64,000 bases of DNA from Branchiostoma floridae (Eukaryota > Chordata > Leptocardii > Amphioxiformes > Branchiostomatidae), in the NCBI RefSeq assembly GCF_000003815.2, contig NC_049986.1, positions 19,664,692-19,728,691 on the forward strand. The letters are read 5' to 3'. A program made the position numbers and the translations under genes. Positions 10,990 to 24,000 of this stretch are shown piece after piece (position 1 is the first letter of the stretch; each line of letters starts with the position of its first letter). Under the pieces are notes generated by a model. It did no database searches and had not been told where the DNA came from. It saw only the letters and a list, made by a program, of their open reading frames with translations.

Positions 10990-11205
10990 TTACACAACAG
11001 TGGACGGAAAGAACACTGCCCAGGCAGCTAAGACCCGGAGAAGCCAGACTGATGCGCGTGGCAGAAGAAATTTAACGCCCGGATCCTGAGAATCTCTACA
11101 ACAGAGCTGAGTCAGCCTACAGATGTCATTCTCGTATAGGACTGTTTAATCATAGTCTAAGCTGTAGGGCTGATATCAGTTGAGATTTTACCATGGTCAT
11201 TACTG
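10990..11205 (-). repeat. Dispersed repeat (CAGCCCTACAG family), copy 2
   Basis: The minus strand reads gaccatggtaaaat, atcagccctacag, aaacagtcctata and tagctgcctgggcagtg, matching copies 1 and 3. It lies outside the inverted repeat, just beyond the 3' end of the polycystin-like gene. Confidence 0.7.
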
Positions 11206-11467
11206 ACAAATGGGGGGGGGGGATATTTATATAACGGTATGATGAAACAGATGTACCTTGTCAAGGTCACGTTTTCAATGTCATCATACCGACACAATCA
11301 TAACAAGCTAATACAACAAATATTCAATAGATACTGATACAAAAGAAGATTGATTTAAATCAACATAGAAATCAGCTTACAAAATCATTTCGATATACAT
11401 AGTGATACTTATACCTAAAAGGCAGAATCAAGAGAATCTTTTATCTAAAAGGCAAAATGAACTAAAA

Positions 11468-12008
11468 TTATTTTTGCCTGACCAGATAAAAGACGAAGAC
11501 CATGACGAATGTAGAATAGTACAGAGGTCCCATGACACGATCCACTGCCTTCATATCGTCCGCAAAGACACCGACGAACGGCCTCCCCAAGCCCATCTCA
11601 AACAGCACGTACGACGTTTTCTTAAAGTTGGAGAAGGTTTCCATGTTTTTGCCGAATATCAAAATCCCGCTGAAGCTGTAGGCCACTATTATAACCAGCA
11701 TGTACACCGCAAACCCAAAGGCTTCCCCGTAAATCAGCTAGTAGAAACAAAACAAAAAGAAACAACTTTTTACAATTTATTCGACAAACAGAGTAGACTA
11801 AAACGTTGATATTTTTGTAAGAAATGTGCAAGATGAGTTCTTCTTACGCGAGGCAGAGCATAGACGGTAGCCACGCCCCTGGAGAAGTTGAGAACCCGCA
11901 GGATGCTGAAGGTACTGATAAAGATGGAGAAGGACAGGACCTCCTTGAAAGTAGCGTCCCATTGGCCTGCGGTACTGATGTCTACATACTCATTGATTCC
12001 GAATAACC
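11468..12008 (-). CDS. Channel S4-S5-pore-S6 (exons 37-38), short C-terminus
   Basis: Exons are 11848-12008 and 11468-11737. Motifs: [19 protein letters not shown] (S4-like), [19 protein letters not shown] (S5), [10 protein letters not shown] at the pore-helix position, and [18 protein letters not shown] (S6 start). The frame stops with RQK six residues later. In polycystin-2-like channels the filter contains an acidic LGD and S6 is followed by a long tail with a coiled coil. Here neither is visible. A GTCAGG just before the stop could be a donor to a further exon, but I found no convincing S6 continuation between 10876 and 11467. Confidence 0.82.
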
Positions 12009-15000
12009 CTGAAAAGCCCAAGTGTGGAAACGTTATAAATTTCACACTTCACCAGTAAACACTACCGTACAGGATATGGCACCTTTCACATTATATGCAA
12101 AACGGTTTCTGCTTTCTCTCAAATGTCAGCAATATGTAGATAGTTTGTCAGCACATACATTTTGCTTGTTGTATGTCACGCAGTGCAGCAGCTGCCTGGA
12201 TGTACCGAATTACGAAGGTCACGATGGCGGCTGTCGACAAGCCAATGTTGCACAGGATCAAGATGTTCCAGAAACTGGCGAAGTACAGACGGCCGCTCTT
12301 CCGTATGTTCCAAATCTCATTAAAGATGTTGTAGATGTAGAAAAGGACAAACAAGATGTTGAAAAGCAACTGCACATAGTCGTCTGCTGTCTGGTACTGA
12401 AACAGCCGGAAGGTCTGGATACTGGGCTGGAGTTCAGCAGCGCCTCCTGGGAGGTACTGCAGCCTGAACGACACGCTGCTGAACAGCTTCACGTCAGGGT
12501 GGTAGAAGTTGATGCGGACGATGAGAGTGTCTGAAACCATCAGGATCCAGTCGGTCTGTTTTAGGAAATCTATCACCGCAGCAGCCTGATCAGCATCCCG
12601 TGGCAAGTCCACCGTGGTCAAGCACGCCGAACTCCCGTTTCTAAATTATTAACGTAAATCAAAGTTGGATTACAGATGTTCATGAATCTGGGACATAAAA
12701 ATTGATTCTAAACAAGAAAGCTGTTGAGAAAAGCTGGCCGGTGCGTATTTGCTGGCCGGTGCGTATTTCACAGAGAAAAAGCCTGGATGTAAAACGAAAT
12801 CACATGAAATGAGAGCGGTTAAACATCGAAATCTTGAAATGGTTGTTGAACAAAGAAAAACACTTAGAAGCGGGATTCGAATCCACGCCCGCAGAACCAG
12901 ACTGCGACTTAAACGCAGCACCTTAGACCGCTCGGCCATCCTCACTCGGTTGCATAACAATGGCGTTTAGAAGGGCCTTTAAAAGAGCTAGGCTATTGAC
13001 CTACCATCCATCCACCCAACTAACCACCGATTTAACCATTCACCCAACCAGGCGATCTAAACAAGGCTTCAGTCGTCTCCGACAAAAACGATTATATGAA
13101 ATCGGAGAAGATAGTCTCTGTATACAGGCACAAGCCGTCCTTGAATAAAACTTGCCATGAAATCAAATTCTTCAAACATGTCTTAAGTTTTATATACCTG
13201 ACTCCGTTGACAATACTTGTAGTCCGGTTGTACGAACAGGCTTGTTCACTCCGTCGGCCGAGAGCTCCATTTATTAGATTCATCAGCAGCTCAGGGTAGA
13301 GCCTTTGATTCCTGGTTTCAAGGTGCATGTCTATTGGGTCCCCTGGAATTGAATTGACACCCCGGCGTATACCACGTGAGTAGTACATATGTCTATTGAA
13401 CAATTTACACATATCCCGATAAATATTGATTTTTAGTAAACATGCCTAGTTACCAATTCTACACATAAAATTGGACCAAAGGCAAAGAATCTATAGGAAC
13501 CGCGATGCTTTCTCACCTGGATACTCGGTGGTTCTCTCCAGGCGAACAGGACCGATCCGAAACGCGTTTGTTTCTGCCGGAAACTGTTTGTCCAGCCAGC
13601 TGAGCTTCTGCCCGCTGTACCCACGCTCTGGGTGAAGAGACGGTATCAGTTCAGACGACAGCCACTTCCAGGCACCATCTGCTGTGGAGACCTGAAGGTG
13701 TGGAATTAATTCAAGTGTCTCAGTGCACAGCTGACCCTCTTGGAGGTGACATGGCTAGAGACGGAGGTCCCGTCTTTGGACAAAGCTACACCTCGAGCAC
13801 GTTAACCCTAGAGTACTAGTCCCACCATATTTAACGATAAGAGTAGGGCTAGGGGGCCTTTCTGGTGTGAGTGGATCAAACCTTACTGGCTGGGTATACG
13901 GCAGCGTGTGCTCACTGTACAAAACTGGTGAGTTACACCTAAGGTCGTTTTACCGGATATGCCAAACAACCAAGCAACCAACCAACCATCCAAGCAACCA
14001 ACCAGTAAAGCAACCAACCAACCAAACAAGATAGTTGATAACGAACGACATAATGCGGGTGATGTTTCTGAGCATTTGTACAGCTTGCTTACAGACGGAT
14101 TGCTGTTTGGATGGTCAGGGTGAGAAGATTGTAATTTCTAACCGTTCCTCATCATATCCGGATAGCAAGGTAGTTTTTCTAACCGTACCTCCTCACTTCC
14201 GGATAGCAAGGTAGTTTTTTTAACTGTACCTCCCCATATCCGGATAGCAAGGTAGTTTTTCTAACCCTACCTCCTCACATCCGGATAGCAAGGTAGTTAT
14301 TCTGACCGTACCTCCTCATTTCCGGATAGCAAGGTAGTTTTTCTAACCGTACCTCCTCACATACGGATAGCAAGGTAGTTTTTCTAACCGTACCTCCTCA
14401 TATCCGGATAGCAAGGTAGTTTTTCTAACCGTTTCTCCTCACTTCCGGATAGGAAGGTAGTTTTTCTAACCCTACCTCCTCATATCCGGATAGCAAGGTA
14501 GTTTTTCTGACCGTACCTCCTCACATCCGGATAGCAAGGTAGTTTTTCTAACCGTACCTCGTCATACCAGGATAGCAAGGTAGTTTTTCTGAACGTACCT
14601 CCTCACCTCCGGATAGCAAGGTAGTTTTTCTAACCGTACCTCCTCACTTCCGGATAGCAAGGTAGTTTTTGTAACTGTACCTCCTCATATCCGGATAGCA
14701 AGGTAGTTTTTCTAACCCTACCTCCTCATATCCGGATAGCAAGGTAGTTTTTCTAACCCTACCTCCTCATATCCGGATAGCAAGGTAGTTTTTCTGACCG
14801 TACCTCCTCACATCCGGATAGCAAGGTAGTTTTTCTAACCGTACCTCGTCATACCAGGATAGCAAGGTAGTTTTTCTGACCGTACCTCCTCACCTCCGGA
14901 TAGCAAGGTAGTTTTTCTAACCGTACCTCCTCACTTCCGGATAGCAAGGTAGTTTTTGTAACTGTACCTCCTCATATCCGGATAGCAAGGTAGTTTTTCT

Positions 15001-18000
15001 AACCCTACCTCCTCATATCCGGATAGCAAGGTAGTTTTTCTAACCCTACCTCCTCATATCCGGATAGCAAGGTAGTCTTTCTAACCGTACCTCCTCACAT
15101 CCGGATAGCAAGGTAGTTTTTTCTAACCGTGCCTCCTCATATCCGGATAGCAAGGTAGTTTTTCTAACCGTTTCTCCTCATATCCGGATAGCAAGGTAGT
15201 TTTTCTGACCGTACCTCCTCACATCCGGATAGCAAGGTAGTTTTTCTAACCGTACCTCGTCATACCAGGATAGCAAGGTAGTTTTTCTGAACGTACCTCC
15301 TCACATCCGGATAGCAAGGTAGTTTTTCTGACCGTACCACCTCATACCAGGATAGCAAGGTAGTTTTTCTAACCGTACCTCCTCATATCCGGATAGCAAG
15401 GTAGTTTTTCTAACCGTTTCTCCTCATATCCGGATAGCAAGGTAGTTTTTCTGACCGTACCTCCTCACATCCGGATAGCAAGGTAGTTTTTCTAACCGTA
15501 CCTCGTCATACCAGGATAGCAAGGTAGTTTTTCTGAACGTTCCTCCTCACATCCGGATAGCAAGGTAGTTTTTCTGACCGTACCACCTCATACCAGGATA
15601 GCAAGGTAGTTTTTCTAACCGTACCTTGTCATACCGGGATAGCAAGGCAGTTTTTCTAACCGTACCTCCTCATATCCGGATAGCAATGTAGTTTTTCTAA
15701 CCGTACCTCGTCATTTCCTGATAACAAGCTAGTTTTTCTAACCGTACCTCGTCATATCCAGATAGTAGGCTGTTCTCCAGTGAGGTCCCGATGTGATACG
15801 CGTGTCTGTCGAAGCCCAGAATCCCAATGTAGAAGGCATTTCCAGTGAAGATGAGCAGAAACACCAGGAGCACCAGGATGTTTCTACCGTTAGTCATCCT
15901 CTCGGTCCAGTTCGGGTCATGGTCGGTTTTCCTCGGGGCTGGTGGCAAAACCCTCTGAGCGGGAACTGTATCAGAAATATGCAGCAGTAATGACGTCAAC
16001 TTAAGGAAATACTGTGTGCAAAGACATCTAAAGTTTACAGCCTCTGTCATAAGAACATGTTATTCTAGTAAATTGTTGATACCATCAGCAGCAATCTTTT
16101 CGTTTTAAGCAGTTACAAAAATATCACAATCCATGCTTTCTCTGTGCAACAAAACTAAGACCTTCACTGACTGAAAACTACTGTCGTGGCAGTCGTGGAG
16201 ACTTACCATCATAATCACTGCTTTTCTGAATAACACCGATCGGAAAACGTTCTTTGTCCGATGAATTCGTCCCCAAAACTCTCCGAACACAAGCGGTCAC
16301 AGACCACACAATAGGTCCTATGATGACTGCCTTTGTGTAGTTAGCAAGGAAAATCTGCAAAGTGCGTACATTGGTTAAGTCACAAGCGTTTTCGTAACTA
16401 ATGCCCGAATACGAGACTGTCAAATCTTAATATCATTTGTATACATTGCATATCGTACCATCGACGCTGTAAAATCTCAGAAAACTCTTAAAACACATGC
16501 TAACTTGAACAGGCTCCAGTAGAAACGTAGAGAACAGGAATGCCAGAACGAAGTCCTTCAACCAGGCCTGACTTCTCTCCGCTCCAAACTGCAGACTGTA
16601 CACGATGACGAAGACGCTGCTGCAGACAGACGTCAGGATGGCGAGGATCCACGCCACCGCCTTGTACGGAAACCGGCGGGTGGGTGGAGATGTCGGCTGA
16701 TCATTCAGCGGAGGCTGCTTGCGAAACATCGGCACGAGGATGGCGTACACTGGCAGGAACACTGTGAACGATGTTGCTGCAGTACCAATCAGTTCCGACA
16801 GACGGAGAGTGGTCACGCCGGCGTCGAACAGAATGACATCGTGTACTCCCAGTCTGACCCCGTACCACATGGCGCTGCCCACCATCCACAGGGTGGTCTG
16901 AGCCAGGCAGCAGACCAGGCGCTGCGCCCGGCTGAAGTGTCTCACACCGGAGTTACACACGGCTGACAGGAGCAGATGGTCGTCGTACAGAAGGTACGAA
17001 AACGTCGGCAGGGTGTACTCGGACATTCTGAGGTAAATACAACGACATTTTTTAAGACGGAGAAAATGGCATCTATATTACACATTGATCGGTATGTGGT
17101 TTGGTTTGATAACGACTATGGCCCATTACATTTTATGATATACCTAAGACATCTACGGTGCCATAGTACTCTTCTATGTGTAGGTTAAAGCTGTAGCATT
17201 CCTAATTTAGATGATCGTCCACGCTACAATTTTAGGCGCTATTTCTCTATCCGTATGCACTGATTGCTGATTTCAAAGCAAACGAATCACAAGATATACT
17301 TCACTTTACGTCCATTGAGGGCACTTAAAAACCTGCCAGACTTACTCCATTTTTTCATCAGCTGCCTTCAAGGTCCTTATGGTCCTGCCATCACCTTTGC
17401 GAGAGGACAGCCAGGAGTAACATGGGAAACTGAATCTGTGAAAATGACACAATCCAAAAAGATCATCATCTTATAAGGCATATACTTTTGCTCATGATAC
17501 TAAAAAAGTTAGAAGCTGGATAAGCTCAGTTTGAATGCGCACCGAGTTTCAACTGCAATTTACAAAATATGACGAGAAACCTTTTCTGTTCAAATCAAAA
17601 ATTAACTATATCGTGGCAGCGTTTCCTGATATAAACACTCATTCTTTCCTGATATTTCGTAGAAAAATATCATTTTAGTAAAAGTGACAGATGAAATCCT
17701 AGATCAATATCTATAGTGTACATTAATTTTGGACTGGACCAAAGCCTCCAACCAGGGATAAAAATCAAACAGCCGAAATTGATCCTGTACCCACCCCTGT
17801 GATGTCTGTATGTCCCAGACCTTGATGTTGTCTATGAAGAGTGACTCCATGGCGCCCTTCCCGGAGCTGTCGTGCCAGACCTGTACAGACTGGAGCTCGC
17901 CGACGGAGGCTGGTGTCGTCATGATGTGGTACGTGTCACCTCCTCTGGCTAGGATCTAAATACAACATTAGCTATGTAAACATTTGGGCAATCATGTGAT

Positions 18001-21000
18001 TATTGATTAGCGTTTTCAGTTGTTTTATGTCGTAGTCTATAATGATCTACCAGACTGACAACGCTTGCTAATAGGGAGAATAGTTTGCCAGGGGGGATTT
18101 ACTATTAGGTTTTTGTACTGTCGCGTAGAGGGGGACATTAACTTCAGCGTGGACTGAATTTTCTGATTTTATCTTTGCCGAATTCTACGATTTGTTGACT
18201 CGTAGAGACGCCTGGTGGAGGCTATTTATTTCGTATCTCAATGAAAATATCTCAATTACTTTGTAGTATGATATCTTGTTACAAATTGAAATCAAACTAA
18301 GTAATTGGCTAGTAAAAGAATTTGTCAGTTGATCACCATATCTTTCTTTTGCGTGTGTAGAGACGCAGAAATATATATAAACGAACACTTCTCACCAGGC
18401 CATCAGGGTTGAGAGTGACCATGGCTGTCCTGCCCTCTGACCCTGTGATCATCAGCCCGACCACAGACGCCGTGCCGGCATCAGGCTGGGTTCCCGTACG
18501 GACAGACACGACGTAGACGTAGTCCGCACCGGGAACCTCTGATGGAATGGTGGAGACTTTGGGAACAACCTGCATGTTGGGGTTTCTTGTGGCGAACTTT
18601 GCTGCTTGTCCAAGAGCAATGCTGTCGGCCACTGCGGTGCGTTGAGCGACGTGGCTCTAAAAAGGCATGGATAACTAAATATTGGATTTCTGTATACAGT
18701 TGATAGCTGATATATGGACAATTTATGCTTCCATTGCACCGAATAATGATGTCCTTGGTCTGAGTGGTTTGAAATAAGAGCGTTCAACGTACTAGCTGTT
18801 GTAAATATTAGCTCTACGCTTACAACATCATAATCAACATCAAATAAGTATTTATTCCAGCCTGACGTACCCTGATGTTTGACTGTAATATCAATAGTTG
18901 GGACATCAAAAATATCATCCACAGTGCTAGGATCGTTCCGTACACGGTCGAATTCGAGGACAACTTGTCAATGTTGTTTCCAAACTTGTCGAAGTCCACG
19001 AAATTGGGAAGTGCCAGAAAAGACGCTGCCAGAATCACCCTAGAGCTTTTTCCATCGCTCTGTCGTGTCATGTCACACGTGCACCGAGTGGTCGTCTCGT
19101 TCGTTTCAGCCCCAACCTGCGGTGCAGATAATACAAAATTCTCTCTCTCTTCTCTCTCTCTCTTTATCTCTCTTCTGAATCTATCTATCCATCTCTCTAT
19201 CTCTCTCATATATATATTAAGAAAGAAACAGTTTTTTTTTAACTTGAAATGCAAAATACAATTCTTATAATGATGATGATGGAATCAACATTTAAGATAA
19301 ATCAAAAATAGAATAAACGTACCATCTTTCTATCAATAAAAATCAAGACTGTCAATTTGGGAGAAATAATAATTCCATTTCAAAGTGTTCTATGCATCAT
19401 GACATAAGCCATGATATTTAAGTGACTGTATCAACATTTTATCGGGCTAAAACTCTGGCAGCTTACGGGTTTATTTATTTATTTATTCGTTCGGATGGCA
19501 ATTACAGGCAACCAAGGTCGCCCAACTAGCCGAGGCTATTACAAACGGCTGGCCTTGGAAGTTTTAAGTTTAAAAGTTAACCAGTTAAACTAATTACTAA
19601 GATTCTATTAGATCTGAAAGTCAGTATAACCTGGCAGCGGCGGTTGTTCCACGTCTGGTTCTCGTTTTCCCGCATCAGACAGGAGACTGCAGCAGTCTGC
19701 AGCGCGAATCCTGCAGGGATGACGTCACCACCTGCAGGGGGCGGGGTCTGAGGGACCGCTGACGTCAGGAGCCGTCTCACACCAACATGAGGTAGGTCTC
19801 CGCCTGATTTATCAACAAACATGAGGAAACATTTATTCTAATGTTCATTTTAAAGGGACTAAGACATGCATCATTCACTGATTCAGACGAAAGTCGAACA
19901 CAATAATTTTGAATTTAGAGCTAGCTTTTGAACTAGAGTTGACACAGTGTATACTATTTTACATTATTTGTCTGTCCCTTTTACGTATGTTACCTGCAAT
20001 TAAACATTGCATTAAATTTATCAATTGTATGATACTGAACAATTGAAGCTTCTCATAATAGCTCAAACTTAACATTGCGTTGGTCATAATGTACATCTGA
20101 AATGACAAGAATTTTACAAAACGCGATGGTAGTGATAAGATAATGTCTACCTTTTCTCTTCACACCAACCATGAGCCATCCGCTTTCCATTCTGATCTCC
20201 GGAACAAATGAAACGTTGAAATTGGAGTAAACTAGGCCAAAGGGCATGTCGAAACCGTTATAATCCGTGACTTCGGGAGGTTTGACAGTTGTTGTGTAGT
20301 CGTATTCTTCCTCAGTGGGGAAGTCGTGAAACCGCAAGTACACCTGCAGCTCCGTGTCTACGTCATCGACTGAGAATCTGAGCAGGGGCACCTGGCCTCC
20401 ATCGGCGATGTACATGGCGTGATGCTTCATGTTGGTGTCACGGCTGGGCACCTTGGTCAGAGGGAAGGATCTACCTGCATCATCAAGGTTCTGCCTGTAT
20501 GATGTCGGCAGGGTGTCATGATACTGTTCTCCTGTGTCACCCGTGGTCCCAAACTGCACCCTCTGCTTGAAGACGACGGTGATGTTGGGCTGCAGGCTTG
20601 ATGCGTCAGGTAGATCCTTCTCTTTGGTGATTGTTGCCATGACTACCGACGAGGTCACCTCAGTTTGCTCTACACTCCAAACAAATGGATCCTCGACAAA
20701 TGCCACAACCTAAAGGTCGTTACATTTTCTTTACAAGAGTCATACGAAATTTTAAGCTAAAGAAAATCGATCGTTTACCAGTTACAATATCGTGACTGCA
20801 ATATGTCTGATACCAACATATCAGAAGGGTTGAATGCAGATGAATCATGATATAGAACGACCAAATTTTAATAATATTTTCTTACCTTCATGGTGGAATT
20901 CTCCGGAAGGTTGTCATCCTTTGTGAACACGATGGAGCCGACATCCTGACTGATAGGTACGGTACCGACATCAGGGATGCTCTTCTTCACGGCCGTGAGC

Positions 21001-24000
21001 ACCCCGTCAGACCGGATGTGCGTACCCTCAACTTCCCCTGGTGTTTCTTCCAACAGTTTGTCTGCTGCCGCATCCAACAGTGCCAGCATGTCTCTCGTTT
21101 CACTCATTACCTGCATTGTGGGATAAATTCTCTCACCAATCTTCCGAAAAGATTCTATTTCGGTGAAATAGCGTCTGTTCTACGGTTTATTAGCCATGTC
21201 GTGATCTGGACGGTCCCTAGCTACTTCTGACAATAAGAATAGGGTTCATGTCAAGTCCCTGACAATAAGGAGTAGAGTCAAATATTTCAGGGCACTTACC
21301 CGAGATTTCAGACGTTCTTTTTCCTTTTTCTCCTGTATCAGCTGCTCCATCGGTGAGTGGTCTGTAGACCTGACGTCTATCAACTTCTTAAAATCATCTG
21401 TGACGCCAGAGGAAAGGTCAATGGTCGTCTCCATAGCAACGGTCTTCCTGCTACTACTCTGAGCTCGTAGCACCGACGATGTTGAGTCAGTCATCTCTGT
21501 ATTTTTCATATAGAATACGTACATTGTAGTCAGTTACGTGAAGGTATAGATGTAGTGGGTGGTGGCAACACAATAAATTGTTAATGATAACTCAAAGTGT
21601 GAAATGATTAAGCTTAGTCTTTCCTATTGGGAATTAAGCAGATGTGGCGACATGGGTTGTTTCTTTGTCATTTTTATTTCTTAGCACTTGATAAATTAGT
21701 TGCAGATGCAGGCTACGTATAGTGGATGCCCCGCGTCATGTGTCAAGAAATTTGCTGACGGTATCTCTTGACTTACTACAAAGTACCATTAGCACCTTGT
21801 TATCTTCACGAGAATACTGGGAAAGAAAAAAAGAACCTTTGAGAAGCTCCTTGCGATCCTCCAGGGAACCTCTGAAGTGGTGCACTTTCTCATTAAGAGC
21901 CTTGATAAGAACAGGGATCTCCTCCTGCAGTTTAAGGCATTGTTAAAGCAATTCTTATATCATATCTTTATACAAAAACGCCAGTATAATTGGTTTGTAC
22001 AATTGCGGAAATGCAAGATATGTAGAAGTATCTAAAATAAACTAAAGCAATTGCTAAGAAATTGGACATGGAGTGAGGATCTGTAGTATTGACCACCCGT
22101 TACCAAAACATCCCGTTACAATCTTTGTTAAGAATGTTAAACCACGAAACATGACATGCAGAAATTGGTATGCTATTTTGAGATTGTCATCTTTTATGCT
22201 GTCATCTTTAAGTTTTAATACGTGTACTACAGATATGTGACGTTTTGAGCAAAATTGAATTACACTGTTGAATTTTAAATGATGTGAGTGGAATGTATTT
22301 CAGCCTAGAAAGGGCTGCAAAATGTCACGAGTCAATAAACCATTCATTCATTCATTTCTTCATTCCCTCAATCCTTCATTCACTCCTTCCTTCCCGCATT
22401 CCTTCCTTCCTTCCTTCATTCATTCATTCACTTCTTCATTCCCTCATTCCTTCATTAATTCATTTATTCACTCCATTTTTTTCCTTCCTTCCTTCCTTCT
22501 TTCCTTCCTTTATTCATTCATTTATTTATTCATTCATCCATTCATACCTCTATCAAAAAGGGTGCCTGGGTTGACGATTCTTGTGTGGTGGTGACAGTAG
22601 GAGGCGGAGATGTAGGCTCGGCTGTACTTGGGGGCATAGTGGGGAGTGTGGCCATAGTCGACAAGCTGAAAGCTTCGTCATCCATATAATTAGATGATTC
22701 TCCATCAAGTGCTGTAGTGAAATGTAAAAATCAACTGTCTGAAGAATTGTTGTTTAAAACAGAAAATATGAGCAAGATCAGATTTTTCTGCCCTGCTTGG
22801 AGACGGAAGGTGTAAGTAAGGTGAAAGATGAAAGTATGAAATAAGCTATTAACGTGACAAAACATGTTTCTTTTCGACATCGCACAGATTATTGCACTCG
22901 TTGAACGTATCATTTGGTATTTTGATTTTTGTGTACCTCCGAAGACGTAGAGCGTTGTCGTTTTCACGGTTTTTGATGAGCTTGTAGGCATCAAAGCTGT
23001 AGTGGGCGCAGTGGAAGTGTCCATCAGACGAGCTGAGCTGGTCTGTTTTTGGGTCAGGAAGCTGAGGATTGATGGTGTAGGAGATGTGGTAGGCGCTGTA
23101 GTTTGCCGTGTTGTAGCTGATCTTGTTGTTGACAGTTCTGAGAAAATGATAAATATATAAGTGTTTTAAGCTAAGGGCACAACCCACCGTACGTGCAAAT
23201 ACGTGCTGTCTACGTGCCAAAACGTGGGCAATCTTTTGGGATCCGTAAGTGATTATATAAGTGCCGCCTCAGTACGAACTCGTAGAGAATCCGACAGATT
23301 TTGGAGCACGCAGACACACCATACAACCTTACGTACAGGCAAAACTTTGTGTTGCCGTGTTAACGTACTCCCTCCCTGCTCTTGCCAGTCGTTCCCCACG
23401 TTTTCAGAAATGCGTGGCGGACGTGGCCTCCCAAAAAAACGTACGGCGGGTTATGCCCTTTAGACTTAGACTTTAGCGTTAGACATAAACGTCCCTGTGT
23501 TTTTGCCGTCACTTATTTTAGTTCTAGATTCTGTGTTGGGTTCGTTGGGTTCTAACACTTTTAGATGAGGGGTGAGAGGTTAATCATTTAAAGTTAGATA
23601 CCTTCCGACTGATAAACAGGAAAAGTTGGACGTATAAACTAAATCTATCACAGGTCAGTATAAACAGAGCTCGTGTGTTATCTCGGTAGACAAATGTAGA
23701 TACCGATAAGTAAGTCTACAGTACAAACTGACACGACAAAAAGTGTCACACAGAAAACGTACTAAGACGGTACAACAGATGACCTACCAATGCAGCTTTG
23801 TCCGTCCCAGCCCAATACGAACCCTTCACTACAGGAACAGTTATAACCTCCCACAGTGTTGGTGCAGAACTGGCTGCAGCCGCCATTCCGAGTAGAACAC
23901 TCGTCAACATCTGCAGACGAAAATAAGTCAAATCTAAATATATGAATCGACGCACTCATTCCTTGAATTGTATGAAAACCTCATTTGTTTGCCAAAAGAC

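Noticed and set aside
14127-15747. CRISPR-like regular repeat array
   Set aside because: Units are directly contiguous 41-bp repeats with no unique spacers, in a eukaryotic intron. It is a minisatellite.
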